From assembly GCF_963855985.1 (NCBI RefSeq), contig NC_087095.1, positions 15,820,001-15,884,000 on the forward strand: DNA of 64,000 nt. Reading direction: 5' to 3'. The position numbers and the translations under genes were made by a program. Each line of letters begins with the position of its first letter. Position 1 is the first letter of the stretch. Below the pieces are notes generated by a model, which ran no database searches, was not told where the DNA came from, and was given only the letters and a program-made list of their open reading frames with translations. This document shows, piece by piece, positions 51,501 through 60,844 of this stretch. The stretch is from Ostrinia nubilalis (Eukaryota > Arthropoda > Insecta > Lepidoptera > Crambidae).

Positions 51501-53858
51501 TGAAGTGAGTTTATCTGGTCGGTATACTGCATGATGAGGTATATAATAATTTGGAGTATTTTCCTCTGAATTCGATGCGTTTTCAACTTTTGACAGAAAA
51601 CCGCGATCGATACAGTCTTGAATATTTTCATTATAGTTAGTGCGTAAGCCCGGAGTTGAGTCTAACTTTTTCTCTAAGTTATAAAAGCGACGCCTAGCAG
51701 TAAAGTAAGAATCGCCGAGTTCTGATGGGTCGAGTTTAAATGGCAATGAAACGGTATACGTCCCAGAGTCGTCGCGAGAATGAGTTGATTGGAAAATGTT
51801 TTCACATATTTCGTCGTCAGGGCTGATGTGTCTCTTAGTAGGTACACTTTCAAGCTCCCAAAAGCGTTGCGTGAGTGATTCTAATGAGTGCGAGTCTACA
51901 TTGCAAAAGAATGCTTTATTATCATTGCGTGAATGAGCTGAGTAGCACTGAGCGCGTCCCATAGCGAGATATCCGAGCGTGGTTTCGATAGCGATGACAG
52001 AGGATTGCGGTGAAGTTATTTTATTACTACCTAAAAGAAGCGGGAATATCTCATTGCCTAACAAACAATCGATTTCAGCAGGGATATCGAAGCTGTCATC
52101 AGCCATAGGAAGACCTTGTAAATGCGATAACTGGGTTTTGTCAACCCTTACATTAGGTAAATAATCGGTTATTGTATCAATGACGCGTGCGTTAATTGTG
52201 TATTTACACCTGGGATCAAAGCGTGAGGCAATTGTGAAAGATACATATCCTAGCGACACACTTTCAGACTGACCTATGCCCTTAATAGTGGTAGGTAGCG
52301 GATTGACTTTTAAGTTCAGTCGCGCACAACATTTATTTGTGATAAAGTTGCTCATCGAACCTGTGTCTAGAAACACGCGTAATTTTTGACACGTCTTATT
52401 ATTGTCATAAGTATACACTGACGCGGTGGGTAATAAGACCGTGGTACTAGATTCATCAGCGATCGACAGCGTGACTGCAGAGAGAGACACATTGTTGGTT
52501 GGCATCGATTGCAACGGCGGCGTGACCGGACCGGGCGCGGACATGGACGCGTCGGTCGGCGAAAGCGTCGCGCTGCAAGTCAGCTGTTGTGACGTCATAG
52601 GTCTATTCACGTTAAAGTTATCTATATGAATAAGAGTGTGATGTTTACGTTGGCAAACTGAGCAACGATTTTGAGATCTGCAATCTTTGATGTTATGAAA
52701 GCCTAAACAATTGAGACAAAAGTTACATTTAGTAACTAAAGAGTGGCGAGTTGGCGCATTTTTCGAGAGAAAATAACTGCATTTGAACAGGGCATGTTCA
52801 GGTTCCGTCTTACAAAGTTGACAATTCTTGCGTACAGCGGATGGAGTGTATGAGCCTTGCGAATTCGGTTGAGATTGGAAGTAATGTTGATTGGGTTTTA
52901 CTCCAGAAGCTGTATTAGAAACAAACGACTGTGTCGGTTTCGAGTTTTTAGACTGCGATGCGAAATTCGTTTTATTATTAACGTACAGCTTATTCTGCGT
53001 AAAAGATGAGCGTAAAGAATGGATCTTATTCTGTTCTTTTATAAAAGTCTTGAGATCATTAAACGTAGGCATTTTTACGTGCTTAATGGATTGTTCAAAT
53101 AAATTTAGAGTGTCTTTGTCTAATTTACTGAGAGCAATATGAGTCAAAATGAAATCGGAAAGGTCATCAATCTGTAAACGTCGTAAGGCAGCTTCAGCTG
53201 AGCAATACTGTTCCAAAAATTCATCTAAAGATTGCGATTTGAAGTTTATTAATTGTTCCAAATACATAGAGGCTTGTACTCTTATGTCTTGGTATTTTTC
53301 TAATAGGTTGTTCCAAATTATGTAATAGTTCTCACCAGTCGGTGGAATACCCGAGCAAATTGTAAGTGCTTTTCCGGAAAGTTTTCCTATAAGGTATTGA
53401 GCCTTTTCACCTGGAGACAAACCAGTGTTCTCATGAATAAGCGTTTTAAAATTTTGGTAGAAAACGGGCCACTTGGAAGGGGCTCCGTCGAAAGAGACTA
53501 GTTCTAAAGGCGGTAATTTTTTTACGAAATCCTGTTTGCGACGCTCTGTGTTGGCCTTTAGTTGTGCGATGGAGCTTTGCACCGAAAGGATGTTACAGTA
53601 CAAATCGTCAAACGAGTTGAGTGCGGCAAATGTAGGTTTGAGTTCCTCATCATTTTTCATATAACACAAATTAAGTTCGTCAATAGTATCAAGAAAATCC
53701 GATCTTGTTTTTTCAATCGAATGCATGCGAGACATGAAAATTTGTTCAATCTGAGGGTCGGAGACCTTTAGGCTGAGGTCGTATAATTCCTGAACCCTCT
53801 GAAAAAGCGCTTCTTTTTTAGCTTCAAGCAAATTAATTTTGCGTTTTACTCCCTCCAT
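48564..53858 (-). CDS. Copy H gag-pol polyprotein, 1,764 residues, intact
   Basis: ATG at 53856-53858, stop at 48564, no interruption. All knuckle cysteines and the protease, RT (YMDDY), RNase H and integrase residues listed for copy G are present. Private or rare variants: HSLRSSFTQNKLYV in the gag linker (shared with J), VTLSIA, VDKTQL, ESDFHKN and a C-terminal GIYVRP. Because the frame is intact and the flanking LTRs are nearly identical, this is the copy most likely to have moved recently. Confidence 0.94.
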   Translation of the reverse strand: MEGVKRKINLLEAKKEALFQRVQELYDLSLKVSDPQIEQIFMSRMHSIEKTRSDFLDTIDELNLCYMKNDEELKPTFAALNSFDDLYCNILSVQSSIAQLKANTERRKQDFVKKLPPLELVSFDGAPSKWPVFYQNFKTLIHENTGLSPGEKAQYLIGKLSGKALTICSGIPPTGENYYIIWNNLLEKYQDIRVQASMYLEQLINFKSQSLDEFLEQYCSAEAALRRLQIDDLSDFILTHIALSKLDKDTLNLFEQSIKHVKMPTFNDLKTFIKEQNKIHSLRSSFTQNKLYVNNKTNFASQSKNSKPTQSFVSNTASGVKPNQHYFQSQPNSQGSYTPSAVRKNCQLCKTEPEHALFKCSYFLSKNAPTRHSLVTKCNFCLNCLGFHNIKDCRSQNRCSVCQRKHHTLIHIDNFNVNRPMTSQQLTCSATLSPTDASMSAPGPVTPPLQSMPTNNVSLSAVTLSIADESSTTVLLPTASVYTYDNNKTCQKLRVFLDTGSMSNFITNKCCARLNLKVNPLPTTIKGIGQSESVSLGYVSFTIASRFDPRCKYTINARVIDTITDYLPNVRVDKTQLSHLQGLPMADDSFDIPAEIDCLLGNEIFPLLLGSNKITSPQSSVIAIETTLGYLAMGRAQCYSAHSRNDNKAFFCNVDSHSLESLTQRFWELESVPTKRHISPDDEICENIFQSTHSRDDSGTYTVSLPFKLDPSELGDSYFTARRRFYNLEKKLDSTPGLRTNYNENIQDCIDRGFLSKVENASNSEENTPNYYIPHHAVYRPDKLTSKTRVVLDASCKTTSGKSLNDVLYTGPNLQSNIFDLLINLRIFSVALSADIEKMYFCVKLDQNHHPFQRILFRFDPESPIDTYQYNRVSFGVSSSPYLAMRVVRQLAEDERANYPIAASEAQSCMYMDDYVSSMDGLEKAEQSYHQMVKMFMAGGFKMVKWISNNPELINKIPDSHKNPQLVDFDTDSEITTKIIGMQWQPNDDVFLYKINSTNSDQCTKRTILSATARLFDPLGLLGPVTAFLKLLIQECWQRELEWDQPVPDSIKNKWNRFDSEIKYLSQLKIPRHIGITAGCHVTIMGFADASEVCYGAVVYVRVSSDADSPGEVFLIASKSRVAPLKKISLARLELCAALLLTNLLLSVRDSIENRYPVNSIYAFSDSTVTLTWIYSPAYKFHTFVANRITEINSKLNAKIWYHVNGNENPADVISRPVTPKALLNQLNWFHSPQWTAQPISQWPIEPFQVSSNSVRLEEKTIALVSETSSQSDSHPFDRLIDRISTYPKLLRATVYVLRFAKILRSNGVVTSSDLELAELYLVRHIQALFFTQDMHAIKNNKPFNKSLLKLNPFIDSDNILRVGGRLTHSQLNYGQKHPIILSPKHRFTQLLVDYFHVCNLHTGPSLLLSLLRQKFWILSARNLVRQRVHQCNICFRLNPKSTNPLMGDLPSFRVSEAKAFVYTSVDYAGPFFITHIRRRGVKSQKAYICLFCCLTTKALHIELVSDLSSDLFLAAFRRFICRRGPVSMIYSDGGTNFIGAKRKLDEIYALLESDFHKNYLSSHLAEQRIKFLHSPPYGPHFNGITEINVRYVKTHLYKVIGLQVLTYEEFNTVLVQIEGLLNSRPLCVLSSDPSDISALTPNHFLNITPLKFLPVENVSDISDNRLTRYQLVNRLVQSFWRRWSQEYLTSLQRREKWNTVTKPIDVGSVVVIKDDNAHPLCWPLGVVVEVYPGKDKIIRTLKIRTATGIYVRPVVRVCPLPLQ

Positions 53859-54243
53859 TGTATTGTAGGTGAGCAAACACACGCACGAGAGCTAGCGTTA
53901 AAAAATGAGTTGAGTTGTGCGTATTTATTTATAATCCAGTAGGAAAATAAAATGCGTAGCGTATGTAAGCGAATTTGAAATTGAATTGAAATAAAATTTT
54001 AAAAGATTGAATTTAAAAAATACACGTGTTTACAAACAACGAGTTGACGTTTGAGCGAATAGTAATTTCTAGAATGTGTCAAATGTCAAACGAATCGAAA
54101 TTTCCAGAAAGAATGTGTCAAACGAGCGAATTTTCTAGAATTTTCTAGATGGTTGTCAAAATGACGGATGCGTGAAAATGTGTAGTTGTGATTTTATGTA
54201 AGTGTAAAGGATAGGAAATGAACCATGCGGCTCGGTAGGACCA
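53859..54243 (-). promoter_or_regulatory. Copy H leader: primer site and heat-shock-element-like cluster
   Basis: Primer site starts at 54243 on the minus strand. HSE-like sites: 54128-54145 (four units), 54097-54109 with a further unit at 54092, and a two-unit site TTCTAGAA at about 54067-54074. Confidence 0.65.
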
Positions 54244-54581
54244 GAAAGGAGTTGTAGGAGATTGGGATAGGAATGGGATGGGATACCTTCGATTGAGCAG
54301 ACTCCACAGGACGGTCCAAGCTTGGTTCTTCTTTCACTTTCACAAACACTTGAATTTTATTGAGATGAGTTTAGCGCGCGATTTGGGTTTATTTGAATTG
54401 GTTTATTTTGGATACTTATTTAGTAATTAACGCCCAGATAGGTAGGCGAAGCGGCGCGTTGCGATGCGAGAGCGAGACTGAAGGTGGGAGGGAGAGGATA
54501 GGAAAAAGGACTGTCAGAATGAGTGATAGAATAGTGTGACATGAGTTTGAATTGCATGAGGTTTTAATGCTGGCGCGTACA
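54244..54581 (-). repeat. 5' LTR of copy H (338 bp)
   Basis: Starts TGTACGCGCC at 54581 on the minus strand. CATGCAATTC haplotype. Differs from 48001-48338 at two U5 positions (GGAG/GGGG and AATGG/AACGG). Confidence 0.92.
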
Positions 54582-54614
54582 ATATTAAATATTATTAATA
54601 TTATTTTTTTAATA
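54582..54614. other. 33-bp AT-only spacer at the head-to-head strand switch
   Basis: Consists only of A and T (ATATTAAATATTATTAATAT...) and is partly palindromic. It is bounded by the intact 5' tip of copy H and the broken gag of copy I. This is one of very few stretches after 20 kb that is not retrotransposon sequence. Confidence 0.7.
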
Positions 54615-57600
54615 CGCAAACAGGATTTCGTAAAAAAATTACCGCCTTTAGAACTAGTCTCTTTCGACGGAGCCCCTTCCAAGTGGCCCGTTTTCTACCA
54701 AAATTTTAAAACTCTTATTCATGAGAACACTGGTTTGTCTCCAGGTGAAAAGGCTCAATACCTTATAGGAAAACTTTCCGGAAAAGCACTTACAATTTGC
54801 TCGGGTATTCCACCGACTGGTGAGAACTATTACATAATTTGGAACAACCTATTAGAAAAATACCAAGACATAAGAGTACAAGCCTCTATGTATTTGGAAC
54901 AATTAATAAACTTCAAATCGCAATCTTTAGATGAATTTTTGGAACAGTATTGCTCAGCTGAAGCTGCCTTACGACGTTTACAGATTGATGACCTTTCCGA
55001 CTTCATTTTGACTCATATTGCTCTCAGTAAATTAGACAAAGACACTCTAAATTTATTTGAACAATCCATTAAGCACGTAAAAATGCCTACGTTTAATGAT
55101 CTCAAGACTTTTATAAAAGAACAGAATAAAATCCATACTTTACGCTTATGTTTTACGCAGAATAAGCCGTACGTTAATAATAAAACGAATTTCGCATCGC
55201 AGTCTAAAAACTCGAAACCGACACAGTCGTTTGTTTCTAATACAGCTTCTGGAGTAAAACCCAACCAACATTACTTCCAATCTCAACCGAATTCGCAAGG
55301 CTCATACACTCCATCCGCTGTACGCAAGAATTGTCAACTTTGTAAGACGGAACCTGAACATGCCCTGTTCAAATGCAGTTATTTTCGCTCGAAAAATGCG
55401 CCAACTCGCCACTCTTTAGTTACTAAATGTAACTTTTGTCTCAATTGTTTAGGCTTTCATAACATCAAAGATTGCAGATCTCAAAATCGTTGCTCAGTTT
55501 GCCAACGTAAACATCACACTCTTATTCATATAGATAATTTTAACGTAAATAGACCTATGACGTCACAACAGCCGACTTGCAGCGCTACGTTTTCGCCGAC
55601 CGACGCGTCCATGTCCGCGCTCGGTCCGGTCACGCCGCCGTTGCAATCGATGCCAACCAACAATGTGTCTCTCTCTGCAGTCACGCCGTCGATCGCTGAT
55701 GAATCTAGTACCACGGTCTTATTACCCACCGCGTCAGTGTATACTTATGACAATAATAAGAAGTGTCAAAAATTACGCGTGTTTCTAGACACAGGTTCGA
55801 TGAGCAACTTTATCACAAATAAATGTTGTGCGCGACTGAACTTAAAAGTCAATCCGCTACCTACCACTATTAAGGGCATAGGTCAGTCTGAAAGTGTGTC
55901 GCTAGGATATGTATCTTTCACAATTGCCTCACGCTTTGATCCCAGGTGTAAATACACAATTAACGCACGCGTCATTGATACAATAACCGATTATTTACCT
56001 AATGTAAAGGTTGACATAACCCAGTTATCACATTTACAAGGTCTTCCTATGGCTGATGACAGCTTCGATATCCCTGCTGAAATCGATTGTTTGTTAGGCA
56101 ATGAGATATTCCCGCTTCTTTTAGGTAGTAATAAAATAACTTCACCGCAATCCTCTGTCATCGCTATCGAAACCACGCTCGGATATCTCGCTATGGGACG
56201 CGCTCAGTGCTACTCAGCTCATTCACGCAATGATAATAAAGCATTCTTTTGCAATGTAGACTCGCACTCATTAGAATCACTCACGCAACGCTTTTGGGAG
56301 CTTGAAAGTGTACCTACTAAGAGACACATCAGCCCTGACGAGGAAATATGTGAAAACATTTTCCAATCAACTCATTCTCGCGACGACTCTGGGACGTATA
56401 CCGTTTCTTTGCCATTTAAACTCGACCCATCAGAACTCGGCGATTCTAACTTTACTGCTAGGCGTCGCTTCTATAACTTAGAGAAAAAGTTAGACTCAAC
56501 CCCGGGCTTACGCACTAACTATAATGAAAATATTCAAGACTGTATCGATCGCGGTTTTCTGTCAAAAGTCGAAAACGCATCGAATTCAGAGGAAAATACT
56601 CAAAATTATTATATACCTCATCATGCAGTATACCGACCAGATAAACTCACTTCAAAAACTCGAGTCGTTTTAGATGCAAGTTGTAAAACAACCTCTGGAA
56701 AGTCGTTAAATGATGTTCTTTACACTGGCCCAAACTTACAAAGTAATATTTTTGATCTTTTAATTAACTTACGCATTTTCTCAGTCGCTTTATCTGCTGA
56801 TATTGAAAAGATGTATTTCTGTGTAAAGCTTGATCAAAATCACCACCCGTTTCAACGCATATTATTTCGATTTGATCCTGAATCACCGATTGATACTTAT
56901 CAATACAATAGGGTTTCTTTTGGCGTTTCTAGCTCGCCTTACCTCGCTATGCGTGTCGTTCGCCAACTCGCTGAGGACGAGCGCGCGAATTATCCTATCG
57001 CCGCGTCTGAAGCTCAATCCTGTATGTATATGGACGATTATGTCTCATCGATGGACGGGTTAGAAAAAGCTGAACAATCTTACCATCAAATGGTTAAGAT
57101 GTTCATGGCCGGGGGGTTTAAAATGGTTAAGTGGATCTCGAACAACCCTGAGCTTATAAATAAGATTCCCGATTCGCATAAAAATCCACAGCTCGTCGAT
57201 TTTGACACTGACTCAGAAATTACGACAAAAATCATAGGCATGCAGTGGCAACCTAATGATGACGTTTTTCTTTACAAAATTAACTCTACTAACTCTGACC
57301 AATGCACAAAACGCACGATTCTTTCCGCAACCGCTAGATTATTCGACCCTTTGGGTTTGCTAGGCCCTGTGACAGCGTTTCTCAAACTCTTAATTCAAGA
57401 ATGCTGGCAGCGCGAACTTGAATGGGATCAGCCAGTTCCAGACTCAATAAAAAATAAATGGAATCGGTTTGATAGTGAGATTAACTATTTATCGCAATTA
57501 AAAATATCTCGTCATATAGGAATCACCGCGGGTTGCCACGTCACTATCATGGGCTTCGCGGACGCCAGCGAAGTATGCTACGGAGCTGTAGTTTATGTGC

Positions 57601-59591
57601 GCGTGAGCTCTGATGCAGATTCACCCGGTGAAGTCTTTCTTATCGCATCCAAATCGCGCGTCGCGCCTTTAAAGAAAATATCTCTTGCGCGGCTTGAACT
57701 GTGCGCAGCGCTGCTCTTAACAAATCTTTTATTATCGGTTCGCGATAGTATAGAGAATCGTTATGCTGTTAACTCAATTTACGCATTTTCAGACTCGACT
57801 GTCACTCTCACGTGGATACATTCTCCCGCGTACAAATTTCACACATTTGTTGCGAATAGAATTACTGAAATTAATTCGAAACTCAACGCAAAAATTTGGC
57901 ATCATGTTAATGGAAATGAAAATCCTGCAGATGTAATATCGCGACCTGTAACTCCTAAAGCATTATTAAATCAATTAAATTGGTTTCACTCTCCTCAATG
58001 GACAGCTCAGCCAATCTCGCAATGGCCTATCGAGCCATTTCAAGTTTCATCTAACAGTGTTCGACTGGAAGAGAAAACTATCGCTCTTGTTTCAGAGACA
58101 AACTCTCAATCGAACTCTCACTTTTTCGATCGATTAATTGATCGCATTTCCACGTACCCAAAATTATTACGCGCTACTGTGTACGTGTTACGCTTCGCTA
58201 AAATACTACGTTCAAACGGAGTGGTTACATCCTCTGATTTAGAACTCGCTGAACTCTATTTAGTACGCCATATACAGGCGCTATTTTTTGCTCAAGATAT
58301 GCACGCAATTAAAAATAATAAACGCTTTAACAAATCGCTTCTCAAACTGAACCCTTTCATTGACTCTGATAATATACTTCGTGTCGGAGGTCGACTCACT
58401 CACTCTCAACTCAACTATGGACAAAAGCATCCAATCATTCTATCGCCTAAACATCGCTTCACTCAACTTTTAGTTGATTACTTTCATGTATGTAATTTAC
58501 ATACTGGTCCTTCACTTCTACTCAGTCTGCTTAGACAGAAATTTTGGATACTTTCCGCACGTAACTTAGTACGTCAAAGAGTGCATCAATGCAATATCTG
58601 TTTTCGTTTAAACCCTAAATCTACAAACCCTCTTATGGGCGACTTGCCATCATTTCGCGTTTCAGAAGCTAAAGCCTTTGTTTATACATCGGTCGATTAT
58701 GCAGGTCCCTTCTTTATTACTCACATTCGCCGCAGAGGTGTTAAAAGCCAGAAGGCTTATATTTGTTTATTTTGCTGTCTTACAACTAAGGCTCTACACA
58801 TAGAGTTAGTTTCAGACTTAAGCTCTGATCTATTTCTCGCCGCTTTTCGTCGATTCATTTGTAGAAGAGGCCCCGTTTCCATGATATATAGCGACGGAGG
58901 TACTAACTTCATTGGCGCTAAACGCAAGCTTGACGAAATTTACGCTCTTTTGGAATCTGACTCTCACAAAAATTATTTAAGTTCACATTTGGCTGAACAA
59001 CGCATTAAGTTTCTTCATAGTCCACCATATGGTCCGCACTTTAACGGCATCACAGAGATAAATGTTCGTTATGTAAAAACGCATCTTTATAAAGTTATTG
59101 GTCTTCAAGTGTTAACATACGAAGAGTTCAACACTGTACTTGTACAAATAGAAGGCTTATTGAATAGTAGACCATTGTGTGTTCTTAGCTCTGACCCATC
59201 TGATATATCCGCTCTCACTCCCAATCACTTTCTCAATATAACTCCACTGAAATTCTTACCAGTAGAGGATGTCTCTGATATTTCTGACAATCGGTTAACG
59301 CGTTATCAGTTAGTCAATAAATTAGTGCAAAGCTTTTGGCGTCGCTGGAGTCAGGAGTATTTAACTTCTCTACAACGCCGTGAAAAGTGGAATACGGTGA
59401 CCAAACCGATAGATGTGGGCTCTGTTGTTGTTATAAAAGATGACAATGCGCATCCTCTTTGTTGGCCATTGGGTGTGGTTGTGGAAGTATATCCCGGAAA
59501 GGACAAAATCATTCGCACCTTAAAGATTCGCACTGCAACCGGTACTTATGTTCGGCCTGTAGTTAGAGTTTGTCCTCTTCCTTTACAGTAA
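54615..59591 (+). pseudogene. Copy I gag-pol, 5'-truncated (codons 107-1764), otherwise open
   Basis: From R107 (RKQDFVKK) to the normal stop the frame is unbroken, with knuckles, DTGS, YMDDY, RNase H and integrase motifs all kept. An in-frame ATG at 54552 lies in antisense LTR of copy H, so any product from it would be a chimeric start and is probably meaningless. Variants CSATFSPTD, SALGPV and NNKKCQ link it to copy J, and ENRYAV and SHFFDR to copy D. One proline near the RT start is Gln (ENTQNYY). Without a promoter or primer site it cannot replicate by itself. Confidence 0.9.
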
Positions 59592-59776
59592 CTCAAATAA
59601 TGCTCTTAACTTTAATTTAACTCAACTTTAATTTTAATTTAACTCAACTTTAACGCTCATTTAACTCAAATTTAACTCGTTTAGTTCTCTCTAACACATG
59701 CTTTTTTGCGTTTTTAACTTTATTTTTTTTTACAAACGCTACTCAATCTAGAGGAAGACCTCTAGGCCGGGGGAGT
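59592..59776 (+). other. Copy I 3' UTR, hairpin and polypurine tract
   Basis: About two units of the AT-rich 22-bp repeat, then TTTTTTGCGTTTTTAAC (variant class of E and H), the CTAGAGG/CCTCTAG hairpin (59748-59765) and the tract GGCCGGGGGAG (59765-59775). Confidence 0.75.
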
Positions 59777-60113
59777 TGTACGCGCCAGCATTAAAACCTC
59801 ATACATTTCAAACTCATGTCACACTATTCTATCACTCATTCTGACAGTCCTTTTCCTATCCTCTCCCTCCCACCTTCAGTCTCGCTCTCGCATCGCAACG
59901 CGCCGCTTCGCCTACCTATCTGGGCGTTAATAATAAATAAGTATCCAAAATAAACCAATTCAAATAAACCCAAATCGCGCGCTAAACTCATCTCAATAAA
60001 AATTCAAGTGTTTGTGAAAGTGAAAGAAGAACCAAGCTTGGACCGTCCTGTGGAGTCTGCTCAATCGAAGGTATCCCATCCCATTCCTATCCCAATCTCC
60101 TACAACTCCTTTC
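59777..60113 (+). repeat. 3' LTR of copy I (337 bp)
   Basis: CATACATTTC haplotype although the adjacent 3' UTR is of the class that otherwise goes with CATGCAATTC LTRs. After CCTTTC it continues TGGT, the first four bases of a primer site, then TAAAAG and the next LTR. This could be the remnant of an element whose interior was almost wholly deleted. Confidence 0.88.
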
Positions 60114-60124
60114 TGGTTAAAAGT

Positions 60125-60461
60125 TGTACGCGCCAGCATTAAAACCTCATGCAATTCAAACTCATGTCACACTATTCTATCACTCATTCTGACAGTCCTT
60201 TTCCTATCCTCTCCCTCCCACCTTCAGTCTCGCTCTCGCATCGCAACGCGCCGCTTCGCCTACCTATCTGGGCGTTAATACTAAATAAGTATCCAAAATA
60301 AACCAATTCAAATAAACACAAATCGCGCGCTAAACTCATCTCAATAAAAATTCAAGTGTTTGTGAAAGTGAAAGAAGAACCAAGCTTGGACCGTCCTGTG
60401 GAGTCTGCTCAATCGAAGGTATCCCATCCCATTCCTATCCCAATCTCCTACAACTCCTTTC
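60125..60461 (+). repeat. 5' LTR of copy J (337 bp)
   Basis: Starts TGTACGCGCC at 60125 and is followed by TGG of the primer site at 60462. CATGCAATTC haplotype, different from the LTR only 11 bases upstream. The TCAGTC initiator and AATAAA signal are present. Confidence 0.9.
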
Positions 60462-60844
60462 TGGTCCTACCGAGCCGCATGGTTCATTTCCTATCCTTTA
60501 CACTTACAGAAAATCACAACTACACATTTTCACGCATCCGTCATTTTGACAACTCTCTAGAAAATTCTAGAAAATTCGCTCGTGACACATTCTTTCTGGA
60601 AAGTTCGATTCGTTTGACATTTGACACATTCTAGAAATTACTATTCGCTCAAACGTCAACTCGTTGTTTGTAAACACGTGTATTTTTTAAATTCAATCTT
60701 TTAAATTTTTATTTCAATTCAATTTCAAATTCGCTTACATACGCTACGCATTTTATTTTCCTACTGGATTATAAATAAATACGCACAACTCAACTCATTT
60801 TTTAACGCTAGCTCTCGTGCGTGTGTTTGCTCACCTACAATACA
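60462..60844 (+). promoter_or_regulatory. Copy J leader: primer site and heat-shock-element-like cluster
   Basis: Primer site from 60462. HSE-like sites: 60560-60577 (four units), 60594-60606 (three units) and 60629-60636 (two units). A 3-base deletion (CTCGTGACAC for CTCGTTTGACAC) between the first two is shared with copy G. Confidence 0.65.

Larger units (their letters stand above)
48001..54581 (-). mobile_element. Copy H: complete BEL/Pao element with intact frame
   Basis: 5' LTR 54244-54581, leader, 1,764-codon frame, expanded 3' UTR, polypurine tract, 3' LTR 48001-48338. Two differences between the LTRs (about 0.6 percent by eye) suggest a young insertion, though gene conversion could give the same. 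The 5' LTR tip is complete and is followed by 33 AT-rich bases (54582-54614) that may be original host flank. After these the strand of the cluster switches and copy I begins inside gag. Confidence 0.9.
54615..60113 (+). mobile_element. Copy I: BEL/Pao element lacking its 5' end
   Basis: Starts in gag codon 107 directly after the AT spacer; the LTR, primer site, leader and first 106 codons are lost. The rest is complete to the 3' LTR (59777-60113). Only 11 bases (TGGTTAAAAGT) separate that LTR from the 5' LTR of copy J, so I and J form a plus-strand head-to-tail pair. Confidence 0.88.

Noticed and set aside
42324..53858. Envelope gene or retrovirus-like third frame
   Set aside because: Between the pol stop and the polypurine tract only about 150-215 AT-rich bases exist in all copies; there is no room for an envelope frame.
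54552..54614. Upstream start that would extend copy I
   Set aside because: The start lies in antisense LTR of copy H and in an AT-only spacer; the homologous gag sequence begins only at 54615.
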